Assembly (NCBI GenBank): GCA_903873585.1
Contig: CAIQOV010000053.1
Location: 1 to 43,510, forward strand
Source of the DNA: an uncultured Rhodobacterales bacterium
Lineage (GTDB): Bacteria; Pseudomonadota; Alphaproteobacteria; Rhodobacterales; Rhodobacteraceae
Length of the DNA stretch: 43,510 nt
Reading direction: 5' to 3'
Shown here: one piece after another, positions 1 to 7,723 of the stretch
Position numbering within the stretch: position 1 is the stretch's first letter
Layout of the letters: every line of letters begins with the position of its first letter
Position numbers and translations under genes: made by a program
Notes under the pieces: generated by a model
The model's database searches: none
What the model saw: only the letters and a program-made list of their open reading frames with translations
What the model was told of the DNA's origin: nothing

Positions 1-1
1 C

Positions 2-853
2 GACATTCCGGTCAGCGCGGGCAAGTTTGATGTGGAAGATTACACGCTGTATCTGGTTGAGTTCATGCGCCATCTGGGGCCTGACACCCATGTGATCGCC
101 GTTTGCCAACCCGCCCCCTTGGCCCTTGCCGCCACAGCATATCTGGCCGCCGAAGACCCCGATGCGCAACCGCGCACGCTCACCCTGATCGGCGGGCCGA
201 TTGATCCTGATGCCGCCGCAACCGATGTCACCGACTTTGGCCGCCGTGTGACGATGGGCCAGTTGGAACAATCGGCCATCCAGCGTGTCGGCTTCAAATA
301 CAAGGGCGCAGGACGTTTGGTTTACCCCGGCTTGCTGCAACTGGCGGGCTTCATGTCGATGAACGCCGAGCGTCATTCCAAAGCCTTCGCCGAGCAGGTG
401 ATGCGCGTGGTGCGCGGAGAGGCATCTGACCACGACGCCCACAACCGCTTTTATGACGAATATTTGGCCGTCATGGATATGTCGGCAGAGTTCTACCTGT
501 CGACGGTTGAGCGCATCTTCAAGAACCGCGAAATCGCGCGCAATGATTTTGTCGTGGCGGGCAAAAAGGTCGATCTGGCGGCGATCAAACGTGTCGCCGT
601 GATGACGGTTGAGGGCGAGAAAGACGACATCTCTGGCCCCGGCCAATGTGTGGCCGCCCTGTCAATGCTGCCCGGCCTGCCTGATTCGAAAAAGACCCAG
701 CACCTAGAACCGGGTGCAGGCCATTACGGCATCTTCGCGGGCAAAAGCTGGCGGTTGAACATTCGCCCGCTGGTTTTGGGCTTTATCGACACGCATTCTG
801 AACTATCCAGTGACGTGGCCGTCACACCGCTGCGTCGGCCAAAGGCGGTCTAA
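2..853 (+). CDS. phaZ: Intracellular polyhydroxyalkanoate depolymerase, 5' end outside window
   Basis: The reading frame is open from base 2 to the TAA at 851-853, so the N-terminal part of the gene lies before the window. The protein resembles intracellular PHB depolymerases, which release 3-hydroxybutyrate units from storage granules in the cytoplasm. The nucleophile elbow reads VCQPA, with Cys in place of the usual Ser, as in PhaZ1-type enzymes. A TVEGEKDDI segment fits the acidic residue of the triad and EPGAGHYGIFAG fits the catalytic His. The C-terminal GFIDTHS is also typical of the family. Its stop overlaps the stop of the convergent hydrolase gene by 4 bases. The first in-frame ATG, at 32, is internal. 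Confidence 0.88.
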   Translation, partial: DIPVSAGKFDVEDYTLYLVEFMRHLGPDTHVIAVCQPAPLALAATAYLAAEDPDAQPRTLTLIGGPIDPDAAATDVTDFGRRVTMGQLEQSAIQRVGFKYKGAGRLVYPGLLQLAGFMSMNAERHSKAFAEQVMRVVRGEASDHDAHNRFYDEYLAVMDMSAEFYLSTVERIFKNREIARNDFVVAGKKVDLAAIKRVAVMTVEGEKDDISGPGQCVAALSMLPGLPDSKKTQHLEPGAGHYGIFAGKSWRLNIRPLVLGFIDTHSELSSDVAVTPLRRPKAV

Positions 854-1593
854 GCGAGGATCTCGGTCAAGTTGGCCTCGATCAGCGCTAGGCAAGCGGG
901 GGTGGAAAAGCGATGATCCGCCCCCTTGACCAGCGTCAGGCGAATATCCGGCCCGCTGGCATGGTCAAACAACTGCTGCGCCACGGCGACGGGCACATCG
1001 GTGTCATCCGTGCCTTGCAAGAAGCGTGTAGGAAAGGGCAGCACCAGCGGCGCGCGTAGCACCAAATTGGCGCGCCCTTGGTCAATCAGGCGCTGGGTGA
1101 AGATATAAGGCCCGTCGGAATAGGCCGAGGGCCGCTTGATCAAGCCCACACGGTCCATCGCGGCCCGCTCGGCCACAGTCAGGCTGGGCAACAGGCTGTC
1201 TTCGGTGAAATCTGGCGCTGCCGCGATGCCAATCAGCCCTGCAATGCGATCAGGGCAAGCCCGCGCCAACAAAAGCGCCAGCCACCCACCCATTGATGAC
1301 CCCACCAAAACCTGCGGACCTTGGGTCAAATCCAATGCTGCGCGCGCGTCATTTAACCAATCGCCAATCCCCAAAGCGTTGAAATCGCCACTCGATTGGC
1401 CCTGCCCGCCATAATCAAAGCGCAAAAAGGCACGGCCTTGCGCCTTGGCCCACGCTTCAAGCGCAATCGCCTTGGTGCCGCCCATGTCTGACCGATAGCC
1501 ACCCAAAAAGATCACCCCCGCCCCCATCCCTGCGGTTTGGTGATAGGCCAGTTGGCGGCCTTGCGGCGTGGTCAGGGTTTGCACGTTTGGCAT
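850..1593 (-). CDS. Alpha/beta fold hydrolase
   Basis: A 247-residue single-domain alpha/beta hydrolase. The nucleophile elbow is GSSMGG with Ser at about residue 100. An acidic residue follows in QGTDDTDVP and the likely catalytic His is in GADHRFS near the C-terminus. No signal peptide is visible, so it should be cytoplasmic. I chose the ATG at 1593, which has AGGA about 9 bases upstream; an in-frame TTG at 1608 would add five residues. The sequence looks like the small carboxylesterase/acyl-hydrolase group found in many alphaproteobacteria, but the substrate cannot be told. Neighbouring phaZ makes an ester or thioester linked to PHB metabolism possible, but this is only a guess. Confidence 0.8.
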   Translation of the reverse strand: MPNVQTLTTPQGRQLAYHQTAGMGAGVIFLGGYRSDMGGTKAIALEAWAKAQGRAFLRFDYGGQGQSSGDFNALGIGDWLNDARAALDLTQGPQVLVGSSMGGWLALLLARACPDRIAGLIGIAAAPDFTEDSLLPSLTVAERAAMDRVGLIKRPSAYSDGPYIFTQRLIDQGRANLVLRAPLVLPFPTRFLQGTDDTDVPVAVAQQLFDHASGPDIRLTLVKGADHRFSTPACLALIEANLTEILA

Positions 1594-1647
1594 CGAAGGA
1601 TCCTGCAATTTGAAAGCAATATTGCCACCTTAAGCCCTTGGCCCAGA

Positions 1648-1676
1648 TTGACAACCGCCCCCCTTCCGGTCAAAAC
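1648..1676 (+). promoter_or_regulatory. Candidate thrS promoter
   Basis: TTGACA at 1648-1653 is a full match to the -35 consensus. Seventeen bases later stands CAAAAC (1671-1676), a weak -10. The start codon of thrS follows at 1735. The same arrangement, TTGACA, 17 bases, then GAAAAC, occurs upstream of lgt at 40408. Position and -35 support a promoter; the -10 is poor, so confidence is low. Confidence 0.3.
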
Positions 1677-1734
1677 CGCGCCATATACCCGCAACCGGGC
1701 GCTTCGTAGGCGCCAAAACGACGAGGAGAGGGCC

Positions 1735-3687
1735 ATGTCCCACGCGTCACAGATTTCCCTGACTTTCCCCGATGGCGCACGGCGTGACTATGCCGCAGGC
1801 ATCACAGCCGGCGAAGTGGCGGCCTCGATCGCCCCCGGATTGGCCAAAAAGGCCATCTCGGCCACGGTCAACGGCGCGCATTACGACCTGCAATGGCCGA
1901 TCCATGCCGATGCCTCGATTGCCATTCACACCATGGCAGATGACGCGCAAGCGCTGGAACTGATCCGCCACGATCTGGCCCATATCATGGCCCGCGCCGT
2001 GCAAGAGATTTGGCCCGATGTTAAGGTCACCATCGGCCCCGTGCGCGACTATGGCTGGTTCTATGACTTTGATCGCAAAGAACCTTTCTCGCCCGAAGAC
2101 TTGGGCGCGATTGAAGCGAAGATGAAACAAATCATCAACGCCCGCGACCCCGTGCGCACCGAAACATGGGACCGTGCCCGCGCAATCGCCTATTATGAAG
2201 AGCGCGGCGAGCCCTTTAAGATCGAACTGATCAACCGCATTCCCGAAGGCGAAGACCTGCGGATGTATTGGCACGGCGCATGGCAAGACCTGTGCCGCGG
2301 CCCGCATTTGCAGCACACCGGCCAAGTGCCCGCCGATGCGTTCAAGCTGACCCATGTCGCAGGAGCCTATTGGCTGGGCGATTCCACCCGCCCCATGCTG
2401 CAACGCATCTACGGCCTTGCGTTCAAAAACCGCGACGACTTGAAAGCCCACCAAACCATGCTGGAAGAGGCCGCCAAGCGCGACCACCGCAAGCTTGGCC
2501 GCGAGATGGAGCTGTTTCACCTGCAAGAAGAAGCGCCAGGCATGGTGTTCTGGCACCCCAACGGCTGGCAAATCTATCGCAACCTAGAAGATTTCATGCG
2601 CGGGCGTCTGCGCTCGGCGGGCTATAAAGAAATCAAAACGCCCCAAGTGGTCGACCGCGTGCTGTGGGAAAAATCGGGCCACTGGGAAGCCTACCGCGAG
2701 AATATGTTCATCGTTGAGGTTGACGAAGACGGCGGCAAGGAAAAGCGCATCAACGCTTTGAAGCCGATGAACTGCCCCTGCCATGTTCAGGTGTTCAACC
2801 AAGGCATCAAATCCTACCGCGACCTGCCGCTGCGGCTGGCTGAATTCGGGTCGTGCCACCGCTACGAATCATCGGGGTCTATGCACGGGCTAATGCGCGT
2901 GCGTGGCTTTACCCAAGACGACGCGCATATTTTCTGCACCGAAGACCAGATTGAATCGGAATGTGCGGGCTTTATTGCGCTGCTGTCGGGCGTGTACCGC
3001 GACTTGGGCTTTGCGAAGTTTGACATCAAACTTTCCACCCGCCCCGACGTGCGCGTGGGGTCAGATGAAGTTTGGGATAAGGCCGAATCTGCGCTGAAAG
3101 GTGCTATCGAACACCTTGGCCTGCCCTATCAAATCAACCCCGGCGACGGCGCGTTTTACGGGCCAAAGCTGGATTTCAAACTGACCGACGCGATTGGCCG
3201 TGAATGGCAGTGCGGCACCTTCCAATGCGACTTCAACCTGCCGGTGCGCCTTGGTGCGGAATATGTCGGCGAAGACGGCGCAAAGCACCACCCCGTCATG
3301 CTGCACCGCGCAGTTCTTGGGTCTTTTGAACGGTTTATCGGCATCTTGATCGAAAACTACGCCGGCAAACTGCCCTTCTGGCTGGCCCCGCGTCAAGTGG
3401 TTGTGGCGGCGATTGTGTCGGATGCCGACGCCTATGTGCATGAGGTGGTGAATGCCCTTAAGAAGGCCGGCGTTCGCGCCGAAGCCGATACGCGCAACGA
3501 AAAGATCAACTACAAGGTGCGCGAACATTCGCTGGGCAAGGTGCCGGTTCTGCTGGCCGTGGGCATGAAAGAGGTGGCCGATCGCAGCGTGTCAATCCGC
3601 CGCTTGGGCGAACAGGTCAACGACATGATGACGCTGGACGACGCCATTGCAACGCTGGGCTTTGAAGCGCTGCCGCCTGCGGCTTGA
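1735..3687 (+). CDS. thrS: Threonine--tRNA ligase
   Basis: Charges tRNA-Thr with threonine in the cytoplasm. The 650-residue length is usual for bacterial ThrRS. Domains in order: an N-terminal TGS domain (about 1-65); an editing domain whose zinc-type motif is H79-x3-H83, with CRGPH further on; the class II catalytic core with MNCPCH and the motif 2 block around [18 protein letters not shown]; motif 3 in [11 protein letters not shown]; and a C-terminal anticodon-binding domain starting near PFWLAPRQV. The ATG at 1735 is preceded by GAGGAGAG at 1723-1730. The frame is open further upstream to 1537, but that extension has no TGS-like sequence and no good ribosome site. Confidence 0.97.
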   Translation: MSHASQISLTFPDGARRDYAAGITAGEVAASIAPGLAKKAISATVNGAHYDLQWPIHADASIAIHTMADDAQALELIRHDLAHIMARAVQEIWPDVKVTIGPVRDYGWFYDFDRKEPFSPEDLGAIEAKMKQIINARDPVRTETWDRARAIAYYEERGEPFKIELINRIPEGEDLRMYWHGAWQDLCRGPHLQHTGQVPADAFKLTHVAGAYWLGDSTRPMLQRIYGLAFKNRDDLKAHQTMLEEAAKRDHRKLGREMELFHLQEEAPGMVFWHPNGWQIYRNLEDFMRGRLRSAGYKEIKTPQVVDRVLWEKSGHWEAYRENMFIVEVDEDGGKEKRINALKPMNCPCHVQVFNQGIKSYRDLPLRLAEFGSCHRYESSGSMHGLMRVRGFTQDDAHIFCTEDQIESECAGFIALLSGVYRDLGFAKFDIKLSTRPDVRVGSDEVWDKAESALKGAIEHLGLPYQINPGDGAFYGPKLDFKLTDAIGREWQCGTFQCDFNLPVRLGAEYVGEDGAKHHPVMLHRAVLGSFERFIGILIENYAGKLPFWLAPRQVVVAAIVSDADAYVHEVVNALKKAGVRAEADTRNEKINYKVREHSLGKVPVLLAVGMKEVADRSVSIRRLGEQVNDMMTLDDAIATLGFEALPPAA

Positions 3688-3696
3688 ACCGCAGGC
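3675..3696 (+). terminator. Hairpin spanning the thrS stop codon
   Basis: GCCTGCGG (3675-3682) pairs perfectly with CCGCAGGC (3689-3696) around a 6-base loop that contains the TGA stop. No T-run follows, so it is not a classical intrinsic terminator. It may protect the 3' end or slow the ribosome. Confidence 0.35.
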
Positions 3697-3723
3697 CGCA
3701 TCACAAAAGGCTGATCTGTCTGC

Positions 3724-3748
3724 CGGATGCGACAAAACGTCGCATTCG
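3724..3748 (+). promoter_or_regulatory. Hairpin between thrS and the cold-shock gene
   Basis: A 10-pair stem, CGGATGCGAC (3724-3733) with GTCGCATTCG (3739-3748), has one G-U pair and an AAAAC loop. It lies 150 bases upstream of the cold-shock ATG. It could be the terminator of thrS or part of a structured cold-shock leader. The rest of the 3688-3900 gap shows no gene. Confidence 0.4.
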
Positions 3749-3900
3749 TGCGGGAAAGGCTTGATTTTCGCTGCGCCTTGGGCATCATCACGCCCAGTGA
3801 CGACCAATTTCTGACCGCTTCCCTCGTGAAGGTCTCGAAACATCTGGCCGCACGGCTCGGGGCAATATCGCGTCGGGCGGGTAAAGCAAGGAGAAGCGGC

Positions 3901-4107
3901 ATGCCAACTGGCACCGTGAAGTGGTTTAACGGCACCAAAGGTTACGGGTTCATTGCGCCCGACAATGGCGGCAAGGACGTATTTGTGCACATTTCGGCCG
4001 TAGAACGCGCCGGTCTGAAGGGGCTGAACGAGAACCAGAAGATCGGGTTCGAATTGCAGTCTGGCCGTGACGGCAAAGAATCTGCGGGCGACCTGCGGCT
4101 GCTTTAA
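3901..4107 (+). CDS. cspA: Cold-shock domain protein (CspA family)
   Basis: A 68-residue protein made of one cold-shock domain, a five-strand OB fold that binds single-stranded RNA or DNA and loosens mRNA structure. RNP1 is seen in KGYGFIAP and RNP2 in VFVHIS; the opening GTVKWFN is classic. The ATG at 3901 follows AAGGAGAAG at 3888-3896; the frame is open further upstream, but that extension has no cold-shock features. The gap to thrS is 213 bases, long enough for the structured leader common in this family, and holds the hairpin at 3724-3748. Its TAA overlaps the TAA of the convergent YffB-like gene. Which paralogue it is, and whether it is cold-induced, cannot be read from the sequence. 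Confidence 0.93.
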   Translation: MPTGTVKWFNGTKGYGFIAPDNGGKDVFVHISAVERAGLKGLNENQKIGFELQSGRDGKESAGDLRLL

Positions 4108-4430
4108 GCCGTTACTTTCGCTTCGATTGCATCGTCCCAACCCAAGTACCAAGTGGCCCCGTCTTGAATGATGGGGCGCTTCATCACGGTGGGTTGGGCT
4201 GCAATTTGCGCATCGGCGTCGCTTTCGCGCAGAAAATCTGAAAACCCCCGATAGGTCGTGGACTGTTTGTTCACGGCGCGGTCACCGAATTCGGTGAGGA
4301 TGGCGTCAATTTCGGCGCTGGTCAGCGGCTGCGCGCGCACATCGCGAAACACCACATCCTTGCCCGCCTTTTGCAGGGCTTTCAGCGCCTTCTTGGTCGT
4401 GTCGCAGGTGGAGAGTCCGTAGAGGATCAT
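4104..4430 (-). CDS. ArsC/YffB-family thioredoxin-fold protein
   Basis: A 108-residue protein of the ArsC/Spx superfamily. The N-terminus, YGLSTCDTTKKA, matches the YffB branch (E. coli YffB has an NCDTIKKA version), with a single active-site-like Cys9 and no CxxC pair. The downstream TVMKRPIIQ matches the conserved KRP region. YffB-like proteins are annotated as arsenate-reductase-related, but their true function is unsettled; glutathione-dependent thiol reduction has been suggested. No ars genes are nearby. The ATG at 4430 gives the usual family length. The gene is convergent with the cold-shock gene, and its promoter must lie next to the G-rich tract at 4473-4512. Confidence 0.85.
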   Translation of the reverse strand: MILYGLSTCDTTKKALKALQKAGKDVVFRDVRAQPLTSAEIDAILTEFGDRAVNKQSTTYRGFSDFLRESDADAQIAAQPTVMKRPIIQDGATWYLGWDDAIEAKVTA

Positions 4431-4472
4431 GGCGAGACCTTGGGGTTTGGTGGAGCTGCCGAAAGGTTACAC

Positions 4473-4512
4473 GGGGGTGGGGGGAAGGTCTAGGGGATGG
4501 GGTGGGTTGGGG
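4473..4512 (+). other. G-quadruplex-like G-rich tract
   Basis: Six runs of three or more G on the + strand: 4473-4477, 4479-4484, 4493-4496, 4499-4502, 4504-4506 and 4509-4512. The last four are separated by loops of only 2, 1 and 2 bases, an ideal intramolecular quadruplex pattern. It sits just upstream of the YffB-like gene (minus strand) and at the edge of the low-GC patch. The rest of 4431-4599 has a short hairpin (GCACCC 4512-4517 with GGGTGC 4525-4530) and no gene that I can support. Confidence 0.5.
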
Positions 4513-4599
4513 CACCCACCCTGCGGGTGCTGAAATAGTTTTATAGAGCCGCCCGTCGGGAAATTGCGCGCAATGAACACGCAACCTGCACTTTCTGCG

Positions 4600-4800
4600 C
4601 TACTTCTTCTTCGGTGGAACGACACCTGACCCAACTGCTGGCTTAACGGCGTTGCCTCCGCCGGATGGCGCTTGATAGCCACCTTGAAAGCCCCTGTGAC
4701 TTTGATCCGAACCGCTATTCGAAGGCTTTTGACCGGTAGGAGTTAGTGTGGGCTTGTAGCCTTCGTTGAGCGGATTACCGCTGGGGTTTTTCTTTGTCAC
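4600..4800 (-). CDS. Small disordered Gly/Pro/Lys-rich protein, partner of the DUF6338-type gene
   Basis: A 66-residue protein with no hydrophobic segment, rich in Gly, Pro, Ser, Asn and Lys and surely disordered. GYKPT (14-18) and GYQAPS (41-46) look like two copies of a GYxP-type repeat; the end is PPKKK. The start is GTG at 4800, which overlaps the TGA of the membrane-protein gene (GTGA), with AAGGTGA just upstream, so translation is probably coupled. From memory, small GYQP-rich proteins of this type sit beside DUF6338 genes in other bacteria; I cannot verify this here. Function unknown. It could be a tail that recruits or regulates the membrane partner. Confidence 0.65.
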   Translation of the reverse strand: MTKKNPSGNPLNEGYKPTLTPTGQKPSNSGSDQSHRGFQGGYQAPSGGGNAVKPAVGSGVVPPKKK

Positions 4801-5432
4801 GATTTCACCTTTGCGGGTATGATTTCAACTGCGGGTATGATTTCAACCATCCGTATTTCCTCTTCTGAAAGCCAAATCCCTCGAGTAAGCCCGTCGGTCT
4901 CGATGTTGTCCCAATCTTCTCTTTTAAGATCTTCTATGTACAAGTCGCGCCGCGAAAGATCAGAGGAAGCAAATGATTGCGCTCCGAAATAGCCATAGAT
5001 GCGCTCATTAGTCTTCAAGGTCACTACAACCCAAACATGGGTTTTCAAGTTGCCAAACGCATAGTCCCATGATGTTGGCATTGGATGCGAGATTCTTATT
5101 TTCATCTTGGAAATCGGCCAAATTGAAAGCGCCCTCGAAACGATATCGAACTGCGCAGCCAAACCGAGAAGGACACCGATGGTCAAGGGGAAGAAGAAAA
5201 CTATCGAAGTGTTTCGATTGGGTTGTGAAACTGGCAAAAAGCCCGACAGAGGTAGAGCAATTGCGTAGTATATCGATGAGATCACGATGTACTCCATCAC
5301 AGCCTCAGAAATCGAGCGTGTTCGCCCTGTCAGAAATTTACTCCTTACGATCGAAATCAGAAAGCCAGGGGCCAACAGTGCAACAGAGCGGAAGACGTCG
5401 CCGGCGTTAGTAATGGAGAACATCTCAGCCAC
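4797..5432 (-). CDS. DUF6338-family membrane protein
   Basis: A 211-residue protein with three hydrophobic segments in its N-terminal half (about residues 14-32, 47-66 and 76-94), starting with a LLAPGFLISIVRSKF motif typical of DUF6338. The C-terminal soluble half contains VWVVVTLKTNERIYGYFG followed by QSFASSDLSRRDLYIE, the other block I associate with this family. The start is GTG at 5432, with GGAGGAT five bases upstream; an ATG at 5423 is too far from it. The DNA is visibly AT-richer than its neighbours (42% GC over 5041-5100), which suggests horizontal acquisition. The protein ends in a duplicated VEIIPA. Function is unknown. Confidence 0.75.
   Translation of the reverse strand: MAEMFSITNAGDVFRSVALLAPGFLISIVRSKFLTGRTRSISEAVMEYIVISSIYYAIALPLSGFLPVSQPNRNTSIVFFFPLTIGVLLGLAAQFDIVSRALSIWPISKMKIRISHPMPTSWDYAFGNLKTHVWVVVTLKTNERIYGYFGAQSFASSDLSRRDLYIEDLKREDWDNIETDGLTRGIWLSEEEIRMVEIIPAVEIIPAKVKS
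4813..4848. repeat. 18-bp in-frame tandem duplication
   Basis: Two adjacent 18-base units, 4813-4830 and 4831-4848, differ only in the last base. They encode VEIIPA twice near the C-terminus of the DUF6338-type protein. The near identity implies a recent slippage or duplication event. Confidence 0.9.
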
Positions 5433-5576
5433 CCAAAATCCTCCGCGTTAGGGCCTAAGAACCTCAAGGAAGTTTACAAGTGACCATCCTTTAGCCCACT
5501 TTTATCACAACTTACGTGGAGGTCAAACACCCAAAGTTTACACTCTTCGTATTCCGCGTGACCCGCACCATCCCCC
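5433..5576 (-). promoter_or_regulatory. AT-rich leader of the two-gene accessory unit
   Basis: This stretch lies upstream of the DUF6338-type gene and must hold its promoter. GGAGGAT on the minus strand (5438-5444) is the ribosome site for the GTG start at 5432. AT-rich sequence at 5470-5520 would suit a promoter, but I could not pick a convincing -35/-10 pair. Confidence 0.35.
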
Positions 5577-5675
5577 CTACCCCAAAACCTCCAGAAACTC
5601 GCGCCATTCGCCCTTGCGCAGGCCGCTGCTCTCTTGGTCCACAGCCTCCCCCGCCAACCGCAGCCCGCGCAGCTA
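5577..5675 (-). pseudogene. In-frame continuation beyond a TAG stop (31 codons)
   Basis: Reading on past the TAG (5675-5673) of the upstream gene in the same frame gives 31 sense codons before the next TAG at 5579-5577. The peptide ends EWREFLEVLG and looks like a normal C-terminal helix, with mostly G/C third positions like true genes here. The likely explanation is that the TAG is a nonsense mutation and that these codons were the original C-terminus. Stop read-through or chance are alternatives. Confidence 0.45.
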
Positions 5676-6134
5676 AACCGCCAAGCGCAGGGGCCATAAC
5701 TGCGCGTCGGGGGCCATTAACTCTTCCACCGTGCAGATAAACGCCTGCGTGTCGCTGTGGTAAATGGTCAAGCGCCGCCCCCAGCGGGAGTGGGATTGGT
5801 ACAAAACCCGGTCGGCGATGCGCACGGCGATGGAAAAATCACTCAAAAGCTGACCGAACAAGACGTCTTCATCTTGCAACTGGGCAAGAAAGCCCAAAGG
5901 CAACGATGGCAGCGATATATCCAGCACCGCGTCTAATATCTTTGCGCCAGAGGCGGCTTGATAAATCGACGAGCGGCGAAAAAAGCGGGTTTCGCTGTGC
6001 CGCGCTTCGGTTTGGCGCACGGTAAGCGGGCCGAATTGGGCGACCAAGACCGGCGTCATCAGGCCGTCATGGTCAAGCAAGGTTTGGCTAAAACAGACGG
6101 GGTTCACAGCGTTGGGCGGCAGAGGGGCGGTCAT
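5673..6134 (-). CDS. Uncharacterised protein, possibly truncated; weak chorismate-lyase-like features
   Basis: A 153-residue protein starting at ATG 6134. I do not recognise it firmly. The order of features (QFGPLTVRQTE, then Arg-rich RFFRRSSIY, then LPSLPLGFLAQL, then DFSIAVRIADRVL, then RRLTIYHSD followed by FICTVEELM) vaguely resembles chorismate-lyase/UbiC-like folds, which release 4-hydroxybenzoate, but catalytic residues cannot be assigned. No signal peptide or membrane segment is seen. The frame continues for 31 plausible codons after the TAG stop, so this copy may be a truncated allele. It stands alone between the low-GC unit and uxaB, about 107 bases from the latter on the same strand. 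Confidence 0.6.
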   Translation of the reverse strand: MTAPLPPNAVNPVCFSQTLLDHDGLMTPVLVAQFGPLTVRQTEARHSETRFFRRSSIYQAASGAKILDAVLDISLPSLPLGFLAQLQDEDVLFGQLLSDFSIAVRIADRVLYQSHSRWGRRLTIYHSDTQAFICTVEELMAPDAQLWPLRLAV

Positions 6135-6241
6135 GCAAAGGCGCTTTTCTTTGGGCTGTCGCTGGTCTGTCTTGATCGCCGCTGTTTTGCAAGGCTTTCG
6201 CGCTTGGGAAAAGAGGGAACGGGCCTTTGGGCCGCCTAGGG

Positions 6242-7714
6242 CTATGCACGCGCTGGGTAAGGGTTCGATGTGATGGCCAGCAAGGCTGCAAACGATACAG
6301 GCTGTTGGGTTAGAAAATCAAAATCCGCAGCCACCGTGGCCACCAAGTCCAGCGTGGCAATAGATTGGCCCCACAGGCTGACATCGGCCAGAAACGCCGT
6401 GACGATGGCGGTCGTATCGGACAAACCGCGCAGATGCGCGATCAGCGCCAGAACAGGGGCTTGGTCGCGCGGCGGCAGGGCGTCTGCGCCGTCAAAACGG
6501 CCCAGATAGAACACCAACCATCCAGCCAGCGACAGGCTTAAGATCGGCGGAGGGGCGGCGTGGCGCGTTTGATAGGCCAGCACGCGGCCCAACAGGCGGT
6601 CACGGTATTTGGCCAGCCCGTTCAGGCTGATGTCATACCAGCGGTGCTGGATAAACGGGTTGGCAAAGCGGCGCAAAACGTCATCGGCGAAGGCGTCAAG
6701 ATCGGCTTGGGGCAAGGGAACGAAGGGTTTGATCTCTTCCGCCAAAACGCGGTGCAGCAGCGATAACAGGGTGGGTTGCGCCATAGCTTCCCCCACGGTT
6801 TGCACCCCGCACAGCAGCGCAAACGGGCAAAGCGCGGTGTGCGCGCCGTTCAAAATCGCCACCTTGCGCAGCCGATAGGGGGCGGCGTCGGGCACTTCGA
6901 TCGTGCCTGTGTCATGCTCGGCCAAGCGTAGTTTGAAGGCGGGCTTGTCGGGTGGAGATTCAATCACCAGCAGGTGAAACAGCTCGGCCGTGGTCAGGCA
7001 GGGGTCGCGGTAGCCTAAGGATTGTTCTAATTCCTCAAGCGCTTTGGGCGCAGGATGGCCTGTGACGATGCGGTCAACCAGCGTGTTGTAAAACACCGTC
7101 TGTTGCGCGATCCAAGCCAGACAGTCCTGCCCCACCGCCCATTCTGTCGCATGGCGCAGCACTAGGTCGCGCAGCTTATCGCCGCAGTTTTCGGTCAACT
7201 CGCAGGGCAAGACCTGCCAGCCCATGTTCGCCAGATGGCCCAAAGCGCGCCAGCGTTCGACCAAAAGGCGGGTCAGCTTGGCGGGAAAGCTGACGGGCGG
7301 GGCATCACCGATCCGCTGCCCTGCTACATAGGCAATCCCCGCCTCGGTCGTGTTGGACAAAATCACCTCAACCATCGGGTTGCGCGCCAACTGCACCACG
7401 CGGTCCCAATCGGTCGCACAAGACAACTCGGCCAGAACGCTGCCCACCAGTCGGCTGTGGCTTTGCGCCGTGCCATCCGCGCCAATCCCGCGCGACACAA
7501 CCGTATAAAGCCCGCCTTGCGCGTTCAGGGCTGATCCGTCGGTTGACCCTAATGAACGTAAGATCACCACCCCCCAATCGCTGCCCGAAGCCTCGTTCAG
7601 GCGGTCAATCTTCCAATCCATAAAACCGCGCAGAAAATTGCCGCCGCCGAATTGCAAGATGCGCGGCTGCGGGCGGCGGTTCAGATGGGCGGGCGACAGC
7701 GGGGGAAGGGTCAT
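6242..7714 (-). CDS. uxaB: Tagaturonate reductase / altronate oxidoreductase (mannitol dehydrogenase superfamily)
   Basis: A 490-residue protein, the usual length for UxaB, which interconverts D-tagaturonate and D-altronate with NAD(H) in hexuronate breakdown. The N-terminal Rossmann start ILQFGGGNFLRGF is diagnostic. LSNTTEAGI, LPCELTENCG, FYNTLVDRIV and RKVAILNGAHT are conserved UxaB blocks, the last carrying the catalytic Lys/Asn/His region. It follows the zinc dehydrogenase gene by 9 bases, so both are in one operon. An LgoD-type enzyme would supply its substrate tagaturonate. No uxaA (altronate dehydratase) is in the window, so the pathway must continue elsewhere. Other polyol or hexuronate reductases of the superfamily are a lesser alternative. 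Confidence 0.88.
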   Translation of the reverse strand: MTLPPLSPAHLNRRPQPRILQFGGGNFLRGFMDWKIDRLNEASGSDWGVVILRSLGSTDGSALNAQGGLYTVVSRGIGADGTAQSHSRLVGSVLAELSCATDWDRVVQLARNPMVEVILSNTTEAGIAYVAGQRIGDAPPVSFPAKLTRLLVERWRALGHLANMGWQVLPCELTENCGDKLRDLVLRHATEWAVGQDCLAWIAQQTVFYNTLVDRIVTGHPAPKALEELEQSLGYRDPCLTTAELFHLLVIESPPDKPAFKLRLAEHDTGTIEVPDAAPYRLRKVAILNGAHTALCPFALLCGVQTVGEAMAQPTLLSLLHRVLAEEIKPFVPLPQADLDAFADDVLRRFANPFIQHRWYDISLNGLAKYRDRLLGRVLAYQTRHAAPPPILSLSLAGWLVFYLGRFDGADALPPRDQAPVLALIAHLRGLSDTTAIVTAFLADVSLWGQSIATLDLVATVAADFDFLTQQPVSFAALLAITSNPYPARA

Positions 7715-7723
7715 AGCTGCGCC

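Noticed and set aside
1747-2571. A long open frame antisense to thrS (274 codons).
   Set aside because: thrS is certain by motif over the whole stretch. Antisense open frames of this size are expected where third positions are mostly G or C. No ribosome site or family likeness was seen.
4306-4682. Short minus-strand frames across the G-rich tract and hairpin between the YffB-like gene and the small disordered protein.
   Set aside because: Low-complexity Pro/Ser/Thr translations of the G-rich repeat, overlapping real genes in other frames; no ribosome site.
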